Assembly (NCBI GenBank): GCA_003565095.1
Contig: PXDI01000090.1
Coordinates: 1-32,480, forward strand
DNA: 32,480 bases
Direction of reading: 5' to 3'
Source: PVC group bacterium
GTDB taxonomy: Bacteria > Verrucomicrobiota > Kiritimatiellia > UBA8416 > PXDI01
This document shows, one piece after another, positions 15,438 to 22,463 of the stretch. Made by a program: the position numbers and the translations under genes. Under the pieces are notes generated by a model, which searched no databases, was not told where the DNA came from, and worked only from the letters and a program-made list of their open reading frames with translations. The first letter of the stretch is position 1. Each line of letters starts with the position of its first letter.

Positions 15438-16123
15438 AGTTCAAACGAGCATTACCGCCTGAATCCATACAGCCGTTACGGGTTGTTCATATTAACTGTG
15501 TGCAGCTCGATCTGCAACGCCGCACAGCAACAGTTGACGGCAGACCGCGCAAGCTGAGAACCGGCTGCTGGATGTTTTATCTTCCGGAGCTGGAGATGAA
15601 ACTGTTTCATGCCGCCAACGGTATGATCGACTGTGTGCATGCATCACGTCCCGACGAGAATATTCTGCAGCAGCCCGCGGTTGATCTTGGTAGTTACACT
15701 TCCGACGACTGGCGGCGGGCGCTTTCGACACCGCTTTCACGCCGTCTGGCAGAAGTCTGGACCGTCAGTGTATTGTTGTGGCGCGCCGGTCTTGGTCCCC
15801 AGCCGCTGGGGGTTTGTTTTGTGCAACGCTTGTGTCGCGATCAACGTGAACAGGGACCCACCTGCGGTCTGCTGACACAAAATGTTTATTCACTGCCGCG
15901 CAAACTTCCCTGCCGGATCGAGCAAGTCCGGCAGGCGGGTGTTATTCCTGACCGGATCAAAAGCTGTGTCCGTCAACAGCTCCGCGGCTATGTGACAGAT
16001 GTGTGTTCGGTCGTTGGATGTATGCCGGATGACAAAGAGCAAGCTGTGAATGAGTTGGAAGATCTTCTGCGTAATGCTTCAGACTCAGATCTGCTGTCGT
16101 TTTTAAACGGGTCTATGGCTTAA
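15434..16123 (+). CDS. Unrecognised protein, last gene of the glycan operon
   Basis: A 229-residue soluble protein whose ATG overlaps the previous stop (ATGA), so it is very likely real and coupled to the transferase. I do not recognise a family. Visible features: an N-terminal strand-like stretch repeating basic and hydrophobic residues, a ...ELEMKLFHAANG... segment, a hydrophobic helix AEVWTVSVLLWRAGLGPQPLG, several cysteines (about eight, including TCGLLTQ and KSCVRQQ), and an acidic C-terminal helix. There are no transmembrane segments or signal peptide. The MKLF lysine followed by a helix of the form E-x-LLW-x-AGLGP faintly recalls the N-lobe of sugar/LPS kinases, but no catalytic loop is seen; this is a weak hint only. 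Confidence 0.7.
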   Translation: MKFKRALPPESIQPLRVVHINCVQLDLQRRTATVDGRPRKLRTGCWMFYLPELEMKLFHAANGMIDCVHASRPDENILQQPAVDLGSYTSDDWRRALSTPLSRRLAEVWTVSVLLWRAGLGPQPLGVCFVQRLCRDQREQGPTCGLLTQNVYSLPRKLPCRIEQVRQAGVIPDRIKSCVRQQLRGYVTDVCSVVGCMPDDKEQAVNELEDLLRNASDSDLLSFLNGSMA

Positions 16124-16168
16124 CGACCAAAGACCCAAATTTAAAATATGCCCTCGTGACTTATAGTA

Positions 16169-16229
16169 AGTAAAACGTAGAACAAAAAACGTCGTAAAAC
16201 TCAAAAATAACTCTTCTCAAACGTTCCAC
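16169..16229. repeat. Dispersed short repeat overlapping the 3' end of the kinase gene
   Basis: The stretch holds agtaaaacgtagaac (16169-16183) and, at 16209-16229, a 21-nt segment whose reverse complement occurs perfectly at 31328-31348. At the latter site the repeat follows agtaaaacgtggaac directly (31320-31334), so the two loci share the same words in different arrangement. The 16209-16229 part is translated as the last residues of the PfkB-family kinase; the remainder is the 77-nt convergent intergenic gap. Confidence 0.75.
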
Positions 16230-17265
16230 TCTCTGCTTTGGTCTGCAGTCTCTCTCCTGCTTTTAAACAACGCATTTCCTCGGGCGAGGCAGTACCGGTC
16301 TGATGCAGTTTTCTGATGCACACTCCGGCGGCCAGATTGCCGGTAAAGGCGGCTTGTGCCGGTGTTGCGCCGGCGGCCAGCGCGGCAGTAATTGCCGCCA
16401 TGGCGGCATCTCCCGCGCCGGTGGTGTCCATTTCCCCCTCCCATTCAACCGCCGGCACTTCAGTGGTTCCTCCGCTGTCGCAAACGGTGATGCCCTGCGC
16501 TCCGCACGTCACAAACACCGGCTGTCCACGCTGCGCATGAAACTCCGCCAGCACTTTCAGTAAATGTTCCCGCGAAATCTTTCCGCCAGCTTCCGGCGCA
16601 CATGCACAGACTTTTGCCAGTTCAATATTATTGATTTTCAGAATACCGCCGGGATACATCGTCTCCGGTTCGCGGCTGTCCACGGTGAAAATCTTTTCAG
16701 GGAATGCTGCGATAAGATCCTGCAGCCCGCGGCGCAGCGCGTTGCTGTGAATGCCGCAGCGCGCCTGCGCGTTAATTACAACTGCGTCCAGCTCCGGCAG
16801 TGCGGCGCCCAGCGCGGTGAGCAGTCGTCCGGCCGTGCTGTCATACAAGCGGTTGAAATCGCCGAAATCAATCCGGCTCTGCTCGGTTCCATTGATGTGC
16901 GGTTTCACATAAGCGACGGTTGCCCAGTCATCCGTTTGACATATCAGGCCCGTAATGTCGGTATTGAGATTATCCAGAATGCGTTTAAGTTCCGCGCCCC
17001 AGGGGTCTTCACCAATAACGCCGAAGACCGCCACTTTGCCGCAACCCAGTGCGGCCAGATCGGCCGCTACGTTGCCCGCAGCTCCCGCCGCATAGCGCTG
17101 CTGCAAAACCGGTCTGGTCGGTTTGCCGGTTTCAACCGATGGCAGCGCCGCCGCCGGCTCAATCGTCCAGTAGCAATCCAGCGCAAAATCACCGATCACC
17201 CCGATCCTTAAAGCCGGAAACCCCCTAAACAGCTTCTCCAATTCTGTATCCGTCATTCTAAACAT
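16201..17265 (-). CDS. PfkB-family sugar kinase, RfaE1/HldE-kinase-like (heptose-7-phosphate kinase)
   Basis: A 354-residue ribokinase-fold enzyme. LRIGVIGDFALDCYW at the N-terminus and RYAAGAAGNVAADLAALG correspond to the RfaE-type substrate-binding start and the PfkB signature 1. TVDSREPE and ILKINNIELAKV form the middle, and signature 2 DTTGAGDA (about 280-287) carries the catalytic aspartate. RfaE1-type kinases phosphorylate D-glycero-D-manno-heptose-7-phosphate for ADP-heptose synthesis; this fits the two GT9 genes divergently placed next to it. The cytidylyl/adenylyltransferase half of bifunctional HldE is absent. Start may be 17265 or the ATG at 17256. The C-terminal tail SGTFEKSYF is encoded by a dispersed repeat, so it is probably a late addition. 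Confidence 0.82.
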   Translation of the reverse strand: MFRMTDTELEKLFRGFPALRIGVIGDFALDCYWTIEPAAALPSVETGKPTRPVLQQRYAAGAAGNVAADLAALGCGKVAVFGVIGEDPWGAELKRILDNLNTDITGLICQTDDWATVAYVKPHINGTEQSRIDFGDFNRLYDSTAGRLLTALGAALPELDAVVINAQARCGIHSNALRRGLQDLIAAFPEKIFTVDSREPETMYPGGILKINNIELAKVCACAPEAGGKISREHLLKVLAEFHAQRGQPVFVTCGAQGITVCDSGGTTEVPAVEWEGEMDTTGAGDAAMAAITAALAAGATPAQAAFTGNLAAGVCIRKLHQTGTASPEEMRCLKAGERLQTKAESGTFEKSYF

Positions 17266-17379
17266 ACACCTAACCTATTTAAATCCCCCATACCAGTCAA
17301 TCCGTAACACTGCGCAAACGTTCTTCTACCCCCACTTTCTCCTTTCCCCGCCAAGGTGTCTGTGCTAGCTTGCCGCATC

Positions 17380-18531
17380 ATGAAAACAGCAAAACAGCCG
17401 CAACGGCTGGCGATCATTTACCCGAAGGCGATTGGTGACTTCATGTTTGTGCTGCCGGCGCTGCACACGCTCCGGCGGGCGCTGCCAGAAACACATATTA
17501 CGCTGGTGGTAAAAAGCAAACAGGCTCCTTTGGCGCTGCCGCAGCAGGGCCTGCTGGCCGATAAAGTGCTCGTCCTCGGCGGTGGTTCCGGCTGGTATCA
17601 TGTGCGCCGGCAATTGGCGGAGCTGAAGGCGGATACCGTGATTGATTTGGTCGGCAACGATCAGTCCGGGCTGCTTATGACCTGCCGCGGCGGCCGGCGT
17701 CTGCGTCCCGCCCCACACGATTGTAAAGGCCGCTGTGCACTCTATTCTCCGTTTGCTGAAGCCATGCCGCGCCTCCCCGCCGGTTTACACCGCGTCGATG
17801 AACTGCTTTCTTTTTCCCGCTGTCTCGCCGATGCCGACCCGGTATATTCGTTTAAACTGCAGCTTCCGGCGCAAGCGGTTGACGCTGGTGAACAAATGAT
17901 CGCGGCACACAGCCTGCGCTCCGGAACGGTCGTGGCACTGAATATCGGTGCCAGCCGGGATTCCAAGCGCTGGCCGGCAGAGAGTTTTTGTAAATTAGCC
18001 CGGGACTTGATTGCAGAAGGCTGCCGTGTCGTTCTGACCGGTGCTCGTGCTTTTAATTCGGACAAACATTATGACCGGCAGGTGATCGAACAGTTTATCC
18101 GTGACGGAATCGTTGATGGGGAGCAGTGTATCGACCTGATCACGGGGCATGACCTGCCGCCGGATTTGCAGCTTCAACGTGACACCCACTTTCTGCGCTA
18201 TTCCGGCGTGCCCGCAGTAGTTGTCGGCAACGATACCGGCCCGATGCAGATTGCCGGTTCGGTAGGCGATGATGCCCGCAATCGCACCGTGTCCCTGTTC
18301 GGACCAACCAACTGGGGCCGCTATGCCCCGTATGATCCTTCCAGACACTATCCGGATCGCCCTGACGGAGATTGGAACCACGTGCTTTGCCATAACACCG
18401 GCTGCCGCCCCGCGGACCACCGCGAAGCATGCAAATTCTACCGGCGCGGGTGCCAACATAAACAATGCATGGTGAACCTGCTTCCGCAAACCGTGCTGGA
18501 AGCAGTCATGTCAATGGTGCGGAAATCATGA
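17380..18531 (+). CDS. Glycosyltransferase family 9 (heptosyltransferase-like), first of two
   Basis: A 383-residue GT-B enzyme of the ADP-heptose:LPS heptosyltransferase family. N-terminal RLAIIYPKAIGDFMFVLPALHTLRRALPE is the acceptor-side domain; VVALNIGASRDSKRWPAESFCKLARDL and VVVGNDTGPMQIAG are the classical donor-site motifs, with SLFGPTNWGRYAPY. The C-terminus has a cysteine-rich stretch (CHNTGC...CKFYRRGCQHKQC) often seen in O-antigen GT9s. I prefer the ATG at 17380; a GTG at 17356 would add eight residues. Probably adds heptose to LPS inner core, consistent with the kinase gene on the other strand. Its stop overlaps the start of the second GT9 (ATGA). Confidence 0.88.
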   Translation: MKTAKQPQRLAIIYPKAIGDFMFVLPALHTLRRALPETHITLVVKSKQAPLALPQQGLLADKVLVLGGGSGWYHVRRQLAELKADTVIDLVGNDQSGLLMTCRGGRRLRPAPHDCKGRCALYSPFAEAMPRLPAGLHRVDELLSFSRCLADADPVYSFKLQLPAQAVDAGEQMIAAHSLRSGTVVALNIGASRDSKRWPAESFCKLARDLIAEGCRVVLTGARAFNSDKHYDRQVIEQFIRDGIVDGEQCIDLITGHDLPPDLQLQRDTHFLRYSGVPAVVVGNDTGPMQIAGSVGDDARNRTVSLFGPTNWGRYAPYDPSRHYPDRPDGDWNHVLCHNTGCRPADHREACKFYRRGCQHKQCMVNLLPQTVLEAVMSMVRKS

Positions 18532-19679
18532 AAAAGAACAGTGTTTTAGTAGTATATTCCGGCTGGCTGGGCGATCTGGTCTGGATTATCCCGTCGCTGC
18601 ATGCCCTTAAAACCGTTTTCAATTCGGTTTCACTGGTTGTTTCCGAAGTACAAGCCCCGCTGGCGGAAATTATGCTGAACGGTTTGGTGGATGCGGTATA
18701 TGTTGATATTCCCGCGCACCGAATGGCTGCGGCACGCAAAGTCCGCCGCGCCGCGCTGGATAAAGGTATCGAAACGTATATCGACCTCAAGGGCCGCGGC
18801 AAGACCGGTCTGTATATGCCGTGGGGCCGCGGATTGAAAATTCTTATTCCGCACCGCAAGGATGCCCGCGAGTATGCGCTTGCGCGTCTGGTGCATCCCG
18901 CCGCGGGTTGTATGCCGGAACGCAGTCAGGGGCATATGGTCGAAGCTTATTTGAGCGGGCTGCGCGGACTGGACATTCTTGATACCCCGGTCTCGTTTGC
19001 TCTGCCGTTCAGTGAGCAGACGCTTAATGCCGCGGAGGAGCTTGTTGAGCAAGAGGGGTTGCGCGGGGATCGCTGCGTCGCGCTCAGTCCCGGATCAGCA
19101 CAGTTCAGCAAAATCTGGCCGGCTGAAAATTACCGGCGGCTGGCGGAGATATTGATTAACGATCTTGGCTGCCGGGTGGTGCTGATGGGGGGACGTGATT
19201 TTGCGCCGAATGATGATTACGACCTGAAAATCTCGCGCAAATATTTCAGCGCCGGCAACATTGTCAATCTGGTGGAAAGAACCGGTCTTGATGTCGACTC
19301 CTGCCTGCTGAGTTCCGGCGTGTTTGCTGTTTCAGTTGGAAACGACAGTTTTGCCAACCACATGGCCGGATCGGCCGGCGAAACCGCCGCCGGAACCCCC
19401 GGGGCGCTGCAGGCGGACAATGGACGCTGGTACAAGGCCAACCGGACGGTTTCGCTTTTTGCGCCGACCAATCCGGTTTTCTGCCGCCCGTATGATCCGA
19501 CCGGCACCTTTAACACCATCGTGCTTCCCGATCAGTATCCTGAAGAATGCGTCTATGACCGCACGGCCCACGTCTGTCCGCATTACGGTGACCGCTTCTG
19601 CGTTGACCGCTGCCATTGCATGCAGAATATTCCGGTGGAAAAAGTTGTCGCGGCAGTTGCGCAAAGTCTTGGAATATAA
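18528..19679 (+). CDS. Glycosyltransferase family 9 (heptosyltransferase-like), second of two
   Basis: Also 383 residues and of the same family as its upstream neighbour, but clearly diverged rather than a recent duplicate. Starts at the ATG overlapping the previous stop; the longer in-frame extension lies inside the first GT9. Motifs: VLVVYSGWLGDLVWIIPSLHALK, ETYIDLKGRGKTGLY, VALSPGSAQFSKIWPAENYRRLAEIL, and SVGNDSFANHMAGSAGE at the donor site, followed by SLFAPTNPVFCRPYDP. It has the same cysteine-containing tail (CVYDRTAHVCPHYGDRFCVDRCHC). It likely adds the second core heptose or a related sugar. The gene ends 9 nt before the convergent M1-like/Omp85 gene. Confidence 0.87.
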   Translation: MKKNSVLVVYSGWLGDLVWIIPSLHALKTVFNSVSLVVSEVQAPLAEIMLNGLVDAVYVDIPAHRMAAARKVRRAALDKGIETYIDLKGRGKTGLYMPWGRGLKILIPHRKDAREYALARLVHPAAGCMPERSQGHMVEAYLSGLRGLDILDTPVSFALPFSEQTLNAAEELVEQEGLRGDRCVALSPGSAQFSKIWPAENYRRLAEILINDLGCRVVLMGGRDFAPNDDYDLKISRKYFSAGNIVNLVERTGLDVDSCLLSSGVFAVSVGNDSFANHMAGSAGETAAGTPGALQADNGRWYKANRTVSLFAPTNPVFCRPYDPTGTFNTIVLPDQYPEECVYDRTAHVCPHYGDRFCVDRCHCMQNIPVEKVVAAVAQSLGI

Positions 19680-19688
19680 ACAGTCAGC

Positions 19689-22298
19689 TCAGAAGGACTG
19701 TCCGATCCCGATATAATACATCGGACGGTCGTCTACGCGCGGACGGTCCATCTGGCGCGCAACATCAAAACGCACAACCGTAGGGAACACTCCCAGTATA
19801 TCAGTATAAAAGCGTAACCCGGCTCCCACGCCCCAATGCGGTGATTTACTCGTCATTTCCCCGGTTGTGCCGGTTACGTTGCCGACATCTATATACAACG
19901 CGGCTTGCAACATGCGCGTCCATGCCAGCGAAAAACCCCGGGCGTTGAGCTCTTTCCACAGAATATTGCGATACTCAAACGAACCGAGATATTGGTAGTT
20001 GCCTAAAAGCCTGCCGCGGTTAATGCCGCGGATTCCGTCAAAGCCGCCGATGTCATACAGCATCTGGGTCGGCGTTCCGCTCCGGTCTGACGCGCCAAGA
20101 CGGGCACGCATCGCCAGCAGATGACGGTCACGCTTCACAGGAATCACAACATTGCCGCCGGTAGCAGCTTTCCAGTAGCGGAAATCACCACCGGTCTCTT
20201 TGTGCCCCAACTCGCCATCAATTGAGAAAACCGCCCCGTCCAATGGATTGCGTCCAGCGTCTTTCGAATAAATTGCATACCCTAAAGTAATTTCGCTGAC
20301 AGTTCCGGTGTTGTTTACAAAGCCGCTGTCAACGGCGGCAAAACCGGGATCAAGATCGGCGTGGACAAAGCCGTAAGTGATGCTTTGCCGGTAATTTATC
20401 GCATCGTAGGCTTTGCCGAATGCGCGCACATGGCGCAATCCGAGGCCTTGGCGCGCCTGTTCAGAGAAAAAATCAAACCGGTAACGGTTGCGGTAGTCAT
20501 TGCCCAGAATTATTGAGCCGCCGGCGCGTATTTCGTGGTCGCGGTCGTTTAGATCGATACGCAAACGCAGGCTGTTTAATAAAACCCTGACGGATGGCGG
20601 ATAGCGGTTGTCGCGGCGGGTTGTTTCCCGCAGCCGCCGGTCGGGATCAAGCCGCACCCGGTGTGCCCGCCGCGGTGTTTCAATCATTACCTGTCCGCTG
20701 CTGCCTTCCCCCGTCCATACCCCGCGGTATGCTTCACCAAACCGCCGCCCGACTTCTACCACCACCGGTTCGTGAACCGGCGCACCGCTCTGCCGGATGC
20801 TGACCCGTGAAAGATAGCCGCCCTCCGGACGGCGTCTTTGCTTCCAGCCGGTCAGCTTGTAATTCACCTCTGGATAGGGTTTGCCCCACTGGGATAGATA
20901 ATCATCCAGACAGCCCGCATATTGCTTCTGCGCCAAAGCTTTTAACGGGCGGTCGCATTCCAGCGCCGCCGCGGTAATTTCGGTCAGCGCATCGTCTCCC
21001 AGTAAATCACGCAGTTTTTCCACAAGTATCCGGCCATGGGCCGTGCGGCGGTTAAAGCGCAGAATATCTTCACGCAACGGATCGTTTTCATAAAAGTCGC
21101 CGAAAAATGCGCCGATAAACGGGAAGCGTGGCGCGTGCCGTAACGCATCGATATTGGGAATAAACCCGAATGGTTTGAGGTAGGTTTCTAGCGATTGCGC
21201 GCGCCGCCGGTAAGTCCGCCAGAAAGCCTGCGCCTGCACCCATGCCACCGCCTCCGCCTCCCAGTCAAATGCTGTCGCATCAGTTGTTGTAAGGGCGCTG
21301 CGCAGCCCAAGAGTGTAGACGGCCTCAACCAGCGGACCGGCATGGTAATCCCGCAACGGCGCAAAAACTTCATGAAACCGGTCGGAAATCAGCACAACCC
21401 CCGCGCCGGCAATCGCCAGATCGCGGCGTAAGGCCGCTTCAATGAAAATCAGTTCTTCAGGGAATGATATGTTTTCTTTGTCACGCAGCCGTTCAACCGC
21501 CATACCCGCGGCTTGAAACAACGCCGCTGCCGCTTGCGGGCGGGGCCTCGCGGAATAGTATGCAAAATCCTGATTACCGGCGCTGTGGCGGTAAACAAAT
21601 ATCTGCGGCATGAATACCAGAGAGAGATAGCGAGCTTCAAACCCGGCCTGAATGATGTCATTTGCCGCAACTTCGTAATGCCGCCCGTTGATGAAAACAT
21701 GTCCCGCAGCGCTGACCCGCAGGCGCAGGTCAAAGCGTGATATCGGCGGCGGGGCGTAAAAATCCCATTCAGCATTCCGCCGGGCCGGCAGATAAGGATA
21801 CCAGCCCCCATTCAAACACACAACAGCGCGATGCTTTCCGAAAGTGCCGAACCGCTCAGGAATCTTCACAGCATAACCGGTCGCAACCGTAATCTGCTCA
21901 TCAGGTTGCAACCCGTCCGCTAAACAAGCCGCAAGCAGCACCCCTTGCGTCAAATCAGAAACACTTTCCGGTATAATGAATGAGCGCTTTTCGTTGATCA
22001 GAACATCATGAACCAGCATCTTCCCAAGACTGACACTTTCCGGAAAAATACGGTCATACAGTTCGTGCGTTATTTCCGGTCTGTACTCTGAATAGTGGTT
22101 GGGATAGGCGAACAGCGGCAGCGTATCAAGGCTGCCGGCAAACGGATTGCTTAAAACAAAAGTATTCGTGCCGGAAATACGCCCTGCCGCAACGTCCAGA
22201 GTCGCATCCAGTTTGTAATGGTCATATACCGGCTCTTCACTGCTGTATGCCGCAATAGCCAACAACAGCATAAACAGCACTCGGTAGACTTTAAACAT
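19689..22298 (-). CDS. Secreted degenerate M1-peptidase-like domain fused to an Omp85-type outer-membrane barrel
   Basis: An 869-residue protein. Started at 22298 it opens with a signal peptide (MFKVYRVLFMLLLAIAAYS). Residues about 20-200 resemble the N-terminal beta domain of M1 aminopeptidases (YKLDATLDVAAGRISGTNTF, LPLFAYPNHYSE). About 200-500 resembles the gluzincin domain, but HExxH is missing: the corresponding stretch reads DYHAGPLVEAVYTLGLR, so it is probably not a zinc peptidase. A beta-sandwich (RLDPDRRLRETTRRDN) follows. From about 600 to the end alternating strands finish in GQSF with a terminal aromatic, and GGFDGIRGI (about 748) matches the loop-6 V/I-R-G motif of Omp85 proteins. 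The domain calls rest on motif reading only; the joint architecture is what makes it notable. Confidence 0.75.
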   Translation of the reverse strand: MFKVYRVLFMLLLAIAAYSSEEPVYDHYKLDATLDVAAGRISGTNTFVLSNPFAGSLDTLPLFAYPNHYSEYRPEITHELYDRIFPESVSLGKMLVHDVLINEKRSFIIPESVSDLTQGVLLAACLADGLQPDEQITVATGYAVKIPERFGTFGKHRAVVCLNGGWYPYLPARRNAEWDFYAPPPISRFDLRLRVSAAGHVFINGRHYEVAANDIIQAGFEARYLSLVFMPQIFVYRHSAGNQDFAYYSARPRPQAAAALFQAAGMAVERLRDKENISFPEELIFIEAALRRDLAIAGAGVVLISDRFHEVFAPLRDYHAGPLVEAVYTLGLRSALTTTDATAFDWEAEAVAWVQAQAFWRTYRRRAQSLETYLKPFGFIPNIDALRHAPRFPFIGAFFGDFYENDPLREDILRFNRRTAHGRILVEKLRDLLGDDALTEITAAALECDRPLKALAQKQYAGCLDDYLSQWGKPYPEVNYKLTGWKQRRRPEGGYLSRVSIRQSGAPVHEPVVVEVGRRFGEAYRGVWTGEGSSGQVMIETPRRAHRVRLDPDRRLRETTRRDNRYPPSVRVLLNSLRLRIDLNDRDHEIRAGGSIILGNDYRNRYRFDFFSEQARQGLGLRHVRAFGKAYDAINYRQSITYGFVHADLDPGFAAVDSGFVNNTGTVSEITLGYAIYSKDAGRNPLDGAVFSIDGELGHKETGGDFRYWKAATGGNVVIPVKRDRHLLAMRARLGASDRSGTPTQMLYDIGGFDGIRGINRGRLLGNYQYLGSFEYRNILWKELNARGFSLAWTRMLQAALYIDVGNVTGTTGEMTSKSPHWGVGAGLRFYTDILGVFPTVVRFDVARQMDRPRVDDRPMYYIGIGQSF

Positions 22299-22422
22299 AA
22301 TCAAGTTTCTGAAAATATATTCCGCTAACCCGCAGCGGCTTTCCCCTTGCAACCAGTCCCGGTAAGCTACACAACATCAGAAAACCTTGGCGAGCATATT
22401 CACTCCCGAAACTCCGGAATGC

Positions 22423-22450
22423 TTGACGTTCTGTGTCGGCATGGTACTGT
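22423..22450 (+). promoter_or_regulatory. Putative sigma-70-type promoter (TTGACG-N16-TACTGT)
   Basis: TTGACG (22423-22428) and TACTGT (22445-22450) are 16 nt apart in the 165-nt divergent spacer. The predicted transcript would begin about 7 nt before the ATG at 22464, leaving almost no leader and no Shine-Dalgarno. This supports the downstream start chosen for the secreted protein. Confidence 0.45.
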
Positions 22451-22463
22451 TGACTCCCACAGA

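Noticed and set aside
17343..17371. Third leaderless promoter, before the first GT9 (TTTCCC-N17-TAGCTT)
   Set aside because: Spacing is suitable, but neither hexamer is close to consensus, so it is not counted.
18465..18527. Upstream start of the second GT9
   Set aside because: It lies inside the first GT9, and the ATG at 18528 gives an ATGA overlap directly before VLVVYSGWLGD, the usual family start.
21300..21420. Active zinc-peptidase site in the M1-like protein
   Set aside because: No HExxH occurs anywhere in the protein; the local HAGPLVE only loosely recalls it.
22347..22463. Upstream start of the DUF4091-like protein
   Set aside because: It would hide the signal peptide behind 39 residues and lies ahead of the TTGACG/TACTGT promoter.
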